Positions 34,471 through 43,785 of a DNA stretch of 64,000 bases are shown piece after piece. The position numbers and the translations under genes are program-made. The DNA comes from Euborellia annulipes (Eukaryota; Arthropoda; Insecta; Dermaptera; Anisolabididae). The stretch covers positions 24,491 to 88,490 of the forward strand of contig JAKCPI010016990.1 in the NCBI GenBank assembly GCA_023213315.1, read 5' to 3'. The notes below the pieces were generated by a model. It did not search any database, was not told where the DNA came from, and saw nothing but the letters and a program-made list of their open reading frames with translations. The first letter of the stretch is position 1; every line of letters begins with the position of its first letter.

Positions 34471-34711
34471 TGGACCGAGAAGGTCCGATGTCGGCGGACC
34501 CGAGCCATTGGGGGGGGGATGGCAGGGGGCGAAGACCCCCATCTAGGCGCTCCGGCCGCCAAAGAGGGGCTGCGCGACTAGTCAAAACCACCCCCAGGAG
34601 CAAATCCTGGTTGCGCCACTGGATCTTACTCAAGGTATCCATGGAAGAGATGGAGACTGAAAAGATTCGGACATTAAATATCTAAATTCGGTTTTTTATT
34701 ATAACAGTCTT

Positions 34712-35045
34712 CTTTTATTATAGTAGTATATTTTACAATTTGATGGATGAAAATGAATGATAAATAAAATTATTCCTATACAGAAAAATAAATTTTTTCG
34801 GCCTGTTAAGACAAGGCGAGTCTCTATTTAGATTAAATCAGAGAAATAATAATAATAATATCTCGATCAATAAATTTATGGTATTGCGCATTTCAATTTC
34901 GGTATTATAGTAGTGATATTTTTGGATGGAAATGAATAAAAAAAATAAAATTTCTTCTTTACAGAAAATAAATGCCTTTAAATTTTAAAAGGCAATAAAA
35001 TTAAAAGATGAGCCTCTCTTTGAGGCATAAATCAGGGAGATATAA
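34712..35045. repeat. imperfect tandem duplication in the 3' UTR of the coiled-coil gene
   Basis: Two diverged copies of about 150 bp lie at about 34712-34850 and 34895-35045. Shared blocks are ATTATAGTAGT, then GATGGA..AAATGAAT, then ACAGAAAA(A)TAAA, then GAGYCTCT..TTTR..ATAAATCAG-like. They lie just outside the hAT insertion ending at 34621. Confidence 0.5.
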
Positions 35046-35114
35046 TTTTCAGTAGATTAAAGGAATTATGCTCCAAGCCTTTCAGTTTCCCCTTGATTGT
35101 TGACTAGTAGCATG

Positions 35115-35394
35115 TCAATTTTGTATTTGAATTTCATTTTCTTCACTAAGCTTTTGATCCTTTTGATTTGAATCAGAATCACTATCTTCAATTATATATT
35201 CCTGTGTAGTATAAACTGGGATTTCACTTTCAGGAATGATTTCCTGAATAGATAGACTAGGTACTTCAGATGTTTCCATTTTTTCAATTGGTTCAAGGTT
35301 TCTTTTATTACTTGATTCTTCGTCATTTTCGAGAAATTTTTCTAAAATTGAACAATTTGATTGTCGAAAAGATCTCACGTCGCAAGTTATTTCC
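35115..35394 (-). CDS. coiled-coil protein exon 4 (C-terminus)
   Basis: Acceptor tatattttttag; the frame is open from WEITCDVRSF to the stop at 35115-35117. The acidic tail includes EDSDSDSN. The 3' UTR would run into the partly duplicated region 34690-35060, where AATAAA occurs on this strand at 34714-34719 and 34695-34700. Confidence 0.85.
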
Positions 35395-38300
35395 CTAAAA
35401 AATATAATTAATTAAAATTTATATGCAGAAAAGCTGTCTAATGAGACAAAAGTCTTTTTGAAAACAAAGCAAAATTTCATCTCCTATCTTTAAAATTAAT
35501 TATATGAAGAAAATATTTTCAAAAAAAAAGTGGGACAGCAAAGTTAATTTAATTAATTGTTCCAAGCCCAGAGGTGGTGCCAAATTTTGAGACCAGGAGG
35601 CAAATTTGTTCGCATGTCTGCCCATAAGATGGCGATAGGGGTCTTAGAAATTTAGCCAAAAATCATATGTCTTATGTAGGAAAATCAGAATTATTTTAGA
35701 TAGAAAAAGGGAGATGTGGAAAAGATTCAGAACCACTGCCTTAGGTGATGTGATGACTAAGCGTCATAAACCTACCCTTATTAATAAAAGGGAGGCGCGA
35801 ATGAGAAAAACTAAAATAAGCCCTAAACAATTTAGTTGTGCTTTAGTGACAACTGAATGCAGCCCAAGTGTTAAACGTCCCTCGTTTAAAAGGAGACCTT
35901 TAGAGAGAGATATTCTACTTACCAGATTCGTCGATTGCATGTATATATTTCATCTTCCTTTTTTTTCAAACGTGCCTTGTATATCTTTTTTTGATGAGCC
36001 AATATTAAATTGTCTGTTTGAAGAATGTCATTTTTAATATATAATTCTTTCACCTTTTTGGCAAGATCAACGTTTGCTGAATGATATTCATAAAAACACT
36101 GTAATAAAATAAAAATAAATAAATTTTGGATAACATTGTACGCAGTTTTGTTCTAGCCTATGCATATTTTTGAAAACGTTAAAACATTATCATTTCAAGA
36201 TATGTTGTAGAATTTGGACGAAAAAACAAACGAATTCTAATTTTGCTTAAACTTGCAGGAGAAACAAAACAACGTACACCTTGAAGATGAAGTGAAAGAC
36301 AAAAACATAAATATTCTGATTGAGTAGTGAGGGCAAATTTGTTACATTGTTCGTATTTCCTATTAAATCTGAAATTGATAAGCTGACAGGATATCAGTCT
36401 CCACGAAATGAAACTCTCGGTTGAGGAAACAGTTTCGGTTTTAATGAAATATAACCATCAAATGACATAGCATTGAGTCATTTTTTTTTTTTTTTTTTTT
36501 TAAACATTCACACTCACACACACATTCACACAGTCTTTTTCGGCAACTTAGGTCATATAAGACTATTGGAGGCATTTCTTTGATCAAGTTAAACTCTTCT
36601 CTTATCTGGCATAAAATTTTAAACTCTACCAAAATCGGCATGCACCATTCAAAACAGAGCACGATCTTTCAAAGAGGTGCATCTCATGCCAGTTAAGAAA
36701 CAATTTTAACTTGTTCAATCGTTCGCTCTGCGCATGTCTTTGGCGTTAGGGATCTTAAAAGGATAGCCAAAAAGCCCAACTATTACGAAAATTTGCCAAC
36801 AGATGGCAGGATGGTAGGGCTAGATTTAATCTCATGTATTTGTTTGTTTTTAGTTAATTTTTTATAAATCAATAGTTTATTAAACATGATTGCCCCGGGT
36901 CTGGCGTAGTAGGTAGCGTGCCTACCTCCTATACCAAACGCCGCGGGTTCGGACCCAGGCAGTCCGATGATTTTATGTTAAGCCATTTGGATACCAGGAT
37001 GGCTTAAATAGAAATGCCTCAACCCACAATAGATAATATATAATACAACGGTTATCGTCAAAAGTCTTATATGGCCTAAGTTGCCGAAAAGACTGTCTGA
37101 ATGTGTGTGTGAGTGTGAGTGTGAATGAGAAAAAAGTGTGAATGTTTAAAAAAAAAAAAAAAAAAATTAAACATGATTATATATATATATATATGATATG
37201 ATTATATAGATATAGCCTACTGTATATCATTTATATCAGCATAAAAATATATAAATATAGACTTATAAGTGATCTGATAATGCCGGCTGTTGGACTAGTC
37301 TGCCATCTTTTGCAAGAGTTCTGAAGTATTTGGCTGTTTTTTTAAATATATACGAAATTTATTTTTTACTTCAACATCACTTTTTTAATTATTATAGGTT
37401 AAATGTTAATGATTTTATGATTTAAAAAAAATGCAATTTTCATAATATAACGTTTTTTGCATTTTCTATAAATATAAAAAAAAATATTTTTTAATTAATA
37501 GTAATTTAAAAAAAACGCATTCTACTATGTAAAATGCTCACGAATTTAATTCTTTAAAAAATACTTTAAAATGCCTCAGTAGTTTCGGACTAAAGATTCA
37601 ATGAGCCCTCCAGACATGGGCGGATACAAGGCGGGGGGGGGGGGGTTAAAGGGGATAATTACCCCCCCTGAGATTTGAAAAAAAAAATACTTTTTTTCGA
37701 AAAAAAAATGTATTTTTTAATGTAAAATTTTAAAAATTTGATTTGTATTTACGTGTATATTCTGGCAAACAAGTACAGAATGCGCCTTTAAATTAACGAA
37801 ATTAAGAAAAAATTGTGTGTTATGGGACCAGTCCCACCAGATCCCCCCCCCCCCTCCCCCGAGAAACACCTCTGGATCCGCCACTGCCTCCAGAAGCCCC
37901 TTTAGCCGCTATTATAAAAGCATTTATCACCAATGATTAGAAACTGAAATTATATAATTTGCCTTTATAGAGTGAAATACACCATATTATCCCCTTAATG
38001 CCAAAAAATAAAAAATTAACAAATATCGCGGATGCTGTAGACCCGAAACGAAATATATTAATTTTTTTACCTGGGCATGTATGGCGAATTTTTTTTCACA
38101 ATATTGTTCTAATTTTTTATACTCTTGTATTTTTGATTCAAGTTCACTGAAAAAAAATTAATATTTTTAATAAAAATATTAATAGAATATTTGATCAATG
38201 TGTTTGAGGCTAACATTTTCATTTAGGAAGCGGCAATCGCTAAAAAATGTCAACCTCGTAACTCTTTTCCTTTTGAGACATTTTCTGGGTCCCATTCTTT

Positions 38301-39179
38301 TGGATTTAAGGTGCCCATCAAAATCTGGACATTGAATTTTTGATACGATCGCAATATATATGTATATAGAGAGAAAGTATTGGATATGTATATATGTAAG
38401 GAAGAGTAAATTTACCTTTTAATTTTCTTATAAGAATTTTCTAAATCTTCATAAGCATTTCTCAAACTTCCATAGTTAGTTTCAATTTTGTTTTTTCTAG
38501 TTCGAAGTGTGCAACTCTGAGGCCTAATTAATCTGAACTTTCGTGTGGATTGGTCTGCACCTGGCTTTTCAGCTCCACTATTGACCAGAGATTTTGCCAA
38601 AAGTTCGTAATCAATTAGACTGTCATCTAGGGTAGAATTTATAATGTTAATAAAATGCTCACGAAATTGTTCCTTTGTTTCAACAGTCTTATTTGTTTTA
38701 TTATATAATTCTTTTATTAAATCTGAAATCTTTTTAATTTCTGTAATTTTATTCACATTGTCATTTTGAATATTTTCTATTTCTATTGGAATTTGAGAAT
38801 TATTTATTTCTTCATTTTTATTTTCTTTATATTCTGGATTCAATTTTTTATCTTGTGAAGTTTCAATTTCGACTATCTCATTTTCTTTATCCTCTATCTT
38901 AATATTTTCATTAATCTGTTGATTGGTATTGTTTTTTTGAGAGTCTGTTCCATTTTTATGTATATTTTGATATGCATTATTCTTTTTTGAAAAGTAATTA
39001 CTTTTGTTCAAATTATTAGATGTGCGCAACTTGCCTGCGGACTTCTGATGGGATGAATTTCTTAAAAGCAGAGGCCGTTTTTTATTATAAATTAGATGTT
39101 GCTGTTGAGATACCGAGGATTGTGTGGGAGATAAAACTGAATTTCTATTAATTATTATATTAGTTTCTCTTTGAGACAT
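35115..39179 (-). CDS. unrecognised coiled-coil protein (whole gene, 4 exons)
   Basis: Coding exons on the minus strand are 39179-38416, 38146-38071, 36098-35923 and 35394-35115. They join in phases 2, 0 and 2 to give 431 aa with one terminal stop. Each junction has a pyrimidine-tract AG acceptor and a GTAAAT, GTAAAA or GTAAGT donor. Residues 1-150 are polar and low-complexity (Asn, Lys, Glu, Gln, Ser), with basic patches near 33-75. Residues 150-230 are helical and moderately conserved-looking. About 235-345 has the E/K/L spacing of a coiled coil, with Tyr and Cys interspersed. The C-terminal 80 residues are acidic (an EDSDSDS run). There is no signal peptide or membrane segment, so it is probably cytoplasmic or nuclear. 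I do not recognise the family. An acceptor-like tttaatttcag sits directly before the ATG, so a 5' exon may exist upstream. Confidence 0.85.
35923..36098 (-). CDS. coiled-coil protein exon 3
   Basis: 176 nt. Acceptor ttttattacag; donor GTAAGTAG. It encodes 58 residues plus 2 bases, Lys/Glu/Leu-rich and helical. The opposite-strand frame at 35714-36037 is a shadow of this exon. Confidence 0.82.
36479..36572 (-). mobile_element. SINE tail fragment
   Basis: Poly(T), CACTCACACACACATTCACA and GTCTTTTTCGGCAACTTAGG only; 5'-truncated copy. Confidence 0.75.
36892..37166 (+). mobile_element. tRNA-derived SINE, full length
   Basis: The head has A box TGGCGTAGTAGG and B box GGTTCGGACCC. The body contains AGTCCGATGATTTTATGTTA and AGCCATTTGGATACCAGGAT. 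The tail is GTGTGAGTGTGAGTG plus poly(A). A perfect 12-bp duplication, TTAAACATGATT, at 36880-36891 and 37167-37178 shows LINE-mediated insertion. Confidence 0.9.
37615..37886. mobile_element. hAT-type MITE with perfect target duplication
   Basis: Ends CATGGGCGGATAC / GGATCCGCCACTG. Identical flanks CCTCCAGA at 37607-37614 and 37887-37894. Located between exons 2 and 3 of the coiled-coil gene. Confidence 0.8.
38071..38146 (-). CDS. coiled-coil protein exon 2
   Basis: 76 nt. Acceptor ttttttttcag; donor GTAAAAAA after GCCCAG. It encodes 26 residues starting SELESKIQEYKKLEQ, a coiled-coil heptad pattern, and fits both neighbouring phases. Confidence 0.82.
38250..38408 (-). mobile_element. hairpin-bounded repeat, diverged left part
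   Basis: Reverse-oriented fragment with CATCAAAATCTGGACATTG and the left hairpin TATAGAGAGAAAGTATTGG. It lies between exons 1 and 2 of the coiled-coil gene. Confidence 0.5.
38416..39179 (-). CDS. coiled-coil protein exon 1
   Basis: 254 codons plus 2 bases, from ATG at 39179 to the donor GTAAAT. It holds the low-complexity Asn/Lys/Glu region and the start of the coiled coil. The sequence just before the ATG (tttaatttcag) looks like a splice acceptor, so the true 5' end is uncertain. Confidence 0.85.
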
Positions 39180-39573
39180 CTGAAATTAAATAAAAAATTT
39201 TATATTTATTAATAATGTATTTTTAGGAATTTAAGAATCTCAAAACGGAGAAAGTGAAAAATGATTTTGTTTCTCGTATTATTTAAATGATTTTTAAAGC
39301 TATTAGAAAAGTAGTGAGAAGTGTCAGCCGAGCAGAGCATCGTAAAGCCCGTAAAGCCCGGGTCAAAAGCATTTATAAATCAGTGAGCTTCATTTAATAG
39401 TTTTTTTATTTTGATATCTCAATATTTTTATAAAATATTTCATAAAAATAAAATAGTATACCTTATTTATTATGATTATTCCTTAATAATAGTATGCCTC
39501 AGGGAGGTTAATATTTAATTAAGTTAAGAATAAATATATTATTTGTTGACACAAATTAAATAAATGTGTGGAA

Positions 39574-39625
39574 GTCACGTGACCCAAAATGCTCACTTCC
39601 CTGTGTAGCCAATGAGCGGCGCCAA
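39574..39625. promoter_or_regulatory. candidate bidirectional promoter between the coiled-coil gene and the ZAD gene
   Basis: The two genes are divergent, with 1.14 kb between start codons. The interval contains a palindromic E-box, GTCACGTGAC, at 39574-39583, an ETS-like CTTCC at about 39596, and a CCAAT box at 39609-39613 followed by a GC-rich patch (GAGCGGCGCC). The rest of the interval is plain AT-rich sequence. Confidence 0.4.
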
Positions 39626-40319
39626 CCTAACAGCGCTAAATATGAATACTGAATTATTAATATGTAGCGCACAGACAAGCATTTTAAATAAAATGTGTTT
39701 TGGTGTTAAGTCGGTTCTTCTTACTTCTTTTCGTAACTGTCTTCTTTATTCTCTGGTGACTGTCCTTTATTATTTCTGTATCATTTCTCAAATCGCAAAT
39801 ATGATGAGAATGAAAATTTTGTATGCGATAATGAGCCGAAGCTAATTGAAAATTTTCGGACCGAAGCAAAATAAACCAAATCGGAGAGATATTTTAAGTT
39901 GTTTAAATATTTTTCTTTTATTTAATGAACCAATTGCCAAACTTTTTGACTCGCATAGGGTCTCTTATTATTCCATTCCACTCTACTTAACAATTGGAAA
40001 AATTTCAAAATTTGTTTTTTGTTATCCAAAGTGAGCGCTTTTGTCAATTCGAAGCTAATTTCACGCTTAATATTTTTAATTTGCTTAACTTTATTCTGGT
40101 ATTCTGGTTTATCCTGTTCTGGATCTTATTTAACATTATTGAAAATAGATGTTTAATATCATATTAATATTATTTAATGAAATTTGATGAAGTTTCAATG
40201 AAAAATAAATACAATAAAAATGAAAAAAGCTTCCAGATAAAATGAATCAATTACTACAGATGTAATGTTTATTTTTCCATTTGACTTATCATGTCATTTA
40301 GGGAAAAAATAAACTCAGA

Positions 40320-40442
40320 ATGTCTATAAATTTAGAAAAAATTTGTAGAGTCTGTATGCAAGAATGTTTAGATATGCTAAATATATTTGAAAAACAAACA
40401 GATAATTTAGCAAGTAAATTATTTTTTATAACTTCCATTAAG
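40320..40442 (+). CDS. ZAD protein exon 1 (first half of ZAD)
   Basis: ATG at 40320 opens 41 codons ending in AAG before the donor gtatgt. It contains ICRVC, the first zinc-binding knuckle, at the usual distance from the N-terminus of a ZAD protein. No earlier in-frame ATG was needed. Confidence 0.9.
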
Positions 40443-43400
40443 GTATGTGTGTTTATTTAGAAATTTAAAAAATATGTTTTTACATTCACAAGTATATATA
40501 TACATGAGTAATTTTTTTCACATTTTAGATCTTTTCAGAAGATAATTTACCTAATAGTATCTGTAAGCAATGCTCAGAAAATTTAGACATTGCTTATAAA
40601 TTTAAAAAACAATATGAAGATTCTGATAAATATCTAAAATCTTATATTTCAAGTTCATCTAATTTTGAGGTAATATAAAGTTTAATTTATTTATTGTAAT
40701 TAAAAAGCAAATTGACCTCTTCTGTTCAAGAAATGTGAGTAGAAACAAACCAAGAAATAGATGGTACCGAATGAAAATGGAGAGAAATTGAATGAAAATT
40801 TCCATTCTGTATGTGTTGAGATTTAGTAGAACGAAACAAATCCGACATAATTATAATATACACAACGAACTCTGATTTATGAATCTTTCTCTGGTATTCA
40901 AACTTTAATCTTAAACAAAATCTCTCTGATAAAACCAGAGAGGGGGATAATTATTTTTTATTTAGATTATGTCTTTGTCAAAAGATTTTAAGTGATCCCA
41001 ATGCCCTTCACTTATATGGTCTTAATCTTTACGTTTGTCACCCAAACTTTAACATGTCTCAATTATTACAATTGTATTGTTTCTGTCTAAATTTATATTA
41101 AAATTACTCCGAAACATCCACATTTTTACCCAGCATTTGGTTTTATTTTTATTAAATGTTGGTGTGGTGGGACTATATATAAATGTAAAAACCTAAAAAG
41201 GTCGTTATAGGCCTAGATAGAAATAGCAAATGAATAATAAAGGTAAACAAAAAAATTATCTTTTTTTTTGCCGGCGTATTTAGCTATTCCTGGGTATTTT
41301 GGTAGCGCTGATTCCAAAATGCCATCAGTTTCTCCCCATCACGTCTAGTTTTAGAGCTATAGAGAAAATTAAATTTTAATAGTAAATTTGCTCTAAAGCT
41401 GCTCTTATTTTGAATCATCGGAATTTTTTTAAGGCGTTACTCCTTAAAAATATGCAGATAGATTAATTTCATTGAAATATAAAGTTTCAGTCTAATCGGA
41501 GGAGGTATAGTGATGCAAATCACGGCTAAAAATTTAGAAAAATTGAATTTTTTTCAATTTTTTTTTTTTTTATTTAACTTTAGACACCCCTAAAACATTG
41601 CTCAGGGGCCCATATCTTGTGGGTACGTGGATGGCAACCACGAGCTACCCGAGCTGGGACTGGCAGTCCTTCTATTCTTTGCAAGTCAGTCTCTTCATTT
41701 CTCTTTTCAACAGGCTTCAGACCCAGCGACGGGCCGGCCTGTTCTATTCCTTCCCGGTCGTAAAAAAACCCATGAACCGCCGACCCCTTTATTTCCGCCG
41801 ATCCCGCACCCCGGGAATAATCAGGCGAGGAAAGAAGAAGAACACCCCTAATACAATTTTCCCGATTCCTGAATGCAAAAAAAAAACATTTTAACGATAT
41901 TCTATAGTTCTTTCCTTTCCAAAAATCATTCATTCGTGAAAATCTATCAAGTATTTACGAAATTTTGAACAAAATAATTAAATATATCTAAATAGTTAAA
42001 AGTTTATTCCTATGATCCCGTTTGTTGCAGAGCGCCTAAAAGATAGGCAGCCAAAGTGTTTGCAATAAACAAAGCCATTCAATAAACAACTATGCGACCG
42101 AAATTGCATTAAAACAGCAAGTGATGTTTCACTTGATGATGATATGATAATAATAAGCAGTACCACATCACCTGTACTTATTTTTTGACAATTCTGCGTT
42201 TCCCGAAGACTAGCTCTCGAAACGTCGGAGACGGAATTTAAAGTTTTTTATTTTACCTGACTGCTGTGACCCGGGAAGGCTCCTTGGGCGTAACTAGGGG
42301 GGTGCCGGGGGTTTCCGACCCAAGAAAAATTGAGTCATTATGGGACCTTTCGGGCTCCCCGGAGGATGGCTGGTCCCATGCCTCCTCCCCCTCATCCAAA
42401 TTTCCTAATTACGCCTATGGAAGGCTCCCGTTCTCTTCTAATTGAATATCTACAACTATCAAACTCAACAAATTTCTATGTATTTCAATTATCTGCATAT
42501 TTTTAAGGGCAAAGGCCTTTAAAAAAAATTCCCCGTCAACAAAATCACTGCTCCCCTCTGTAATTTAACTTATTTTCTTCTAATGTTAACTTTTATTTTT
42601 TTAGTGTGTTACAATAAAAGAAGAACGAATAGATGAAGAGGTTGATGAATTTGAAATGATAAGATTTCCATCAGATTATGAAATACCTTTGGATCAAATT
42701 AAACAAGAAGCAAATGATATCGAAGAATCATTTGAATTAGAAATCAATGGTAACGATACACATTCGGATATTTTTGTGGAAAAACCTCCGCTTGATGAAA
42801 TAAAACAAGAAAATAATGAAATTTTGGAAGAAATTGAAAACCAAGAATATATACATAATTTAGAAGAAAATAAGAATGGATTAGAAATATCTAATGTAAT
42901 AACTCTGACGGAAAAAGAATATTCGAGAGAAGTTTTAGATGCGAATAATATAATATCAAGAGCCTTAGAAAATAATGAAATAGCGAAGTGTATTTCCCCA
43001 TCTTCATTGGATTGTGATAGTTATGATGAAGAAGTAATACTCAATGGCCACTCTAGTTATAATAATTTATATTTATGTGATCTGTGTGATTTAGTTTTAC
43101 AATCAAAAGATGAATTACTTCTTCATAAGGCTACTCATCCAGGTGTTCAATTACTACAGTGTAATTTGTGCGAAAAATTATTTATTGACGAAGATAAATT
43201 ACGAAAACATATTTTAATTCATACAGGAGAAAGAAAGTTCATTTGCAAAATTTGTAGAACTGTTTTTACTGACAAAAACAATTTACTAAAGCACATGTAT
43301 TTACATTCCAATTTTAGGCCGTATAAATGTCAAATTTGTTTGAAAACTTTTTCAAAGATCGAATTATATACGAACCATTTCATGAAACATAAAGGGCCTC

Positions 43401-43663
43401 GGCGATTCTGTTGTCATTTTTGCAATAGAACCTTTTTACAAAAACAAGCATTGGATGTTCATCTCAAGTCCCATTCGAACCCAAATACCAAACCCTATCA
43501 ATGCTCAAATTGCAATAAAGCATTTCGTTTAAGAACTCAACTACGTAGACATGTGATTATTAATAGTAAATGTAATCAATTCGCTTGTGAAATTTGCAAG
43601 AAACGCTTTCCAACAGAGAACTTTCTTAAAAATCATATTAGGTCACATAAAAATTTTAAATGA
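40320..43663 (+). CDS. ZAD-C2H2 zinc-finger protein (whole gene, 3 exons)
   Basis: Joining 40320-40442, 40529-40669 and 42605-43663 gives 440 aa, all introns phase 0. Residues 1-80 are a zinc-finger-associated domain (ZAD): C9-x2-C12 and C53-x2-C56 are its four zinc ligands. Residues 89-245 are an acidic Asp/Glu/Ile-rich linker with IKEE-type motifs, typical of ZAD proteins. Seven C2H2 fingers follow at about 246-437, with a TGER-type linker after finger 2. Finger 6 is atypical, with H404 followed by C411 (CCHC type), while finger 7 is standard. ZAD proteins are sequence-specific nuclear DNA-binding factors that dimerise through the ZAD, and they are greatly expanded in insects. Individual targets cannot be inferred. 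An AATAAA lies at 43711. Intron 2 (1.9 kb) holds a fold-back-type repeat and a GC-rich insert. Confidence 0.92.
40529..40669 (+). CDS. ZAD protein exon 2 (second half of ZAD)
   Basis: Acceptor cacattttag, donor gtaata; 47 codons, phase 0 at both ends. It begins IFSEDNLPNSICKQC, the second ZAD knuckle with the conserved P and C-x2-C, followed by the long helix with a K/E/Y-rich pattern. Confidence 0.9.
41290..41995. mobile_element. single diverged arm of the fold-back family, in ZAD intron 2
   Basis: Matches the arm of 43786-45039 (ATCACGTCTAGTTTTAGAGC, AAATATGCAGATAGAT, CACCCCTAA, TCTATAGTTCTTTCCTTTCC). It is interrupted at CACCCCTAA by the insert 41592-41846. Confidence 0.6.
41592..41846 (+). 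mobile_element. GC-rich 255-bp insertion with 10-bp duplication
   Basis: Inserted in the fold-back arm and flanked by ACACCCCTAA on both sides. Much richer in GC than its surroundings. It ends in AAAGAAGAAGAA, a tail seen on some non-LTR retroposons. The minus strand is open throughout (82 codons, ending in an APEQCF block). It may be a SINE or a truncated LINE. I do not recognise it. Confidence 0.5.
42197..42233 (+). ncRNA. hammerhead-like motif, solo, in ZAD intron 2
   Basis: CGTTTC - CCGAAGA - short stem - GAAACGTC - G - GAGACG. Stem I pairs with one wobble; the core T is C and stem II is weak. A hAT-type element is inserted 50 bases downstream. Confidence 0.4.
42283..42419. mobile_element. 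hAT-type MITE, CATGGGCGTAACTAG family
   Basis: Ends CTTGGGCGTAACTAG / CTAATTACGCCTATG. Identical flanks GAAGGCTC at 42275-42282 and 42420-42427. In ZAD intron 2. Confidence 0.8.
42605..43663 (+). CDS. ZAD protein exon 3 (acidic linker and seven zinc fingers)
   Basis: Acceptor tttttttag at 42604. The frame is open from CVTIKEERID to TGA at 43661-43663. An internal ATG at 42656 is not the start, because the frame is open through the acceptor and joins exon 2 in phase. Confidence 0.94.
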   Translation, partial: CVTIKEERIDEEVDEFEMIRFPSDYEIPLDQIKQEANDIEESFELEINGNDTHSDIFVEKPPLDEIKQENNEILEEIENQEYIHNLEENKNGLEISNVITLTEKEYSREVLDANNIISRALENNEIAKCISPSSLDCDSYDEEVILNGHSSYNNLYLCDLCDLVLQSKDELLLHKATHPGVQLLQCNLCEKLFIDEDKLRKHILIHTGERKFICKICRTVFTDKNNLLKHMYLHSNFRPYKCQICLKTFSKIELYTNHFMKHKGPRRFCCHFCNRTFLQKQALDVHLKSHSNPNTKPYQCSNCNKAFRLRTQLRRHVIINSKCNQFACEICKKRFPTENFLKNHIRSHKNFK

Positions 43664-43785
43664 TAAATTTTTTTTTATTAACTTGAAAGTGAAATGGATT
43701 TGCCAAAATGAATAAAATAAAAGTAGATTTTTTAATTTAATTTCGAAAATTAGTCTATTTTATTTATTATACTAAATTGCAATAA

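Larger units (their letters stand above)
30102..34621. mobile_element. 4.5-kb hAT-type insertion carrying nested elements
   Basis: Both ends carry the identical 16-bp terminal inverted repeat CAGTGGCGCAACCAGG. The flanks are the identical 8-bp duplication GATCTTAC at 30094-30101 and 34622-34629, the hAT signature. No transposase frame is visible. Inside lie a fold-back element (30296-31724), an inverted hairpin-bounded repeat (31731-32392), an inverted-repeat element (32412-33796), a lone right hairpin (34022-34111) and a left part of another hairpin repeat (34214-34470). The simplest history is a short hAT element later used as a landing site. Confidence 0.85.

Noticed and set aside
36892..36970. 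Possible tRNA genes with A and B boxes
   Set aside because: The same heads are attached to SINE bodies with poly(A) and target duplications; cloverleafs are degenerate.
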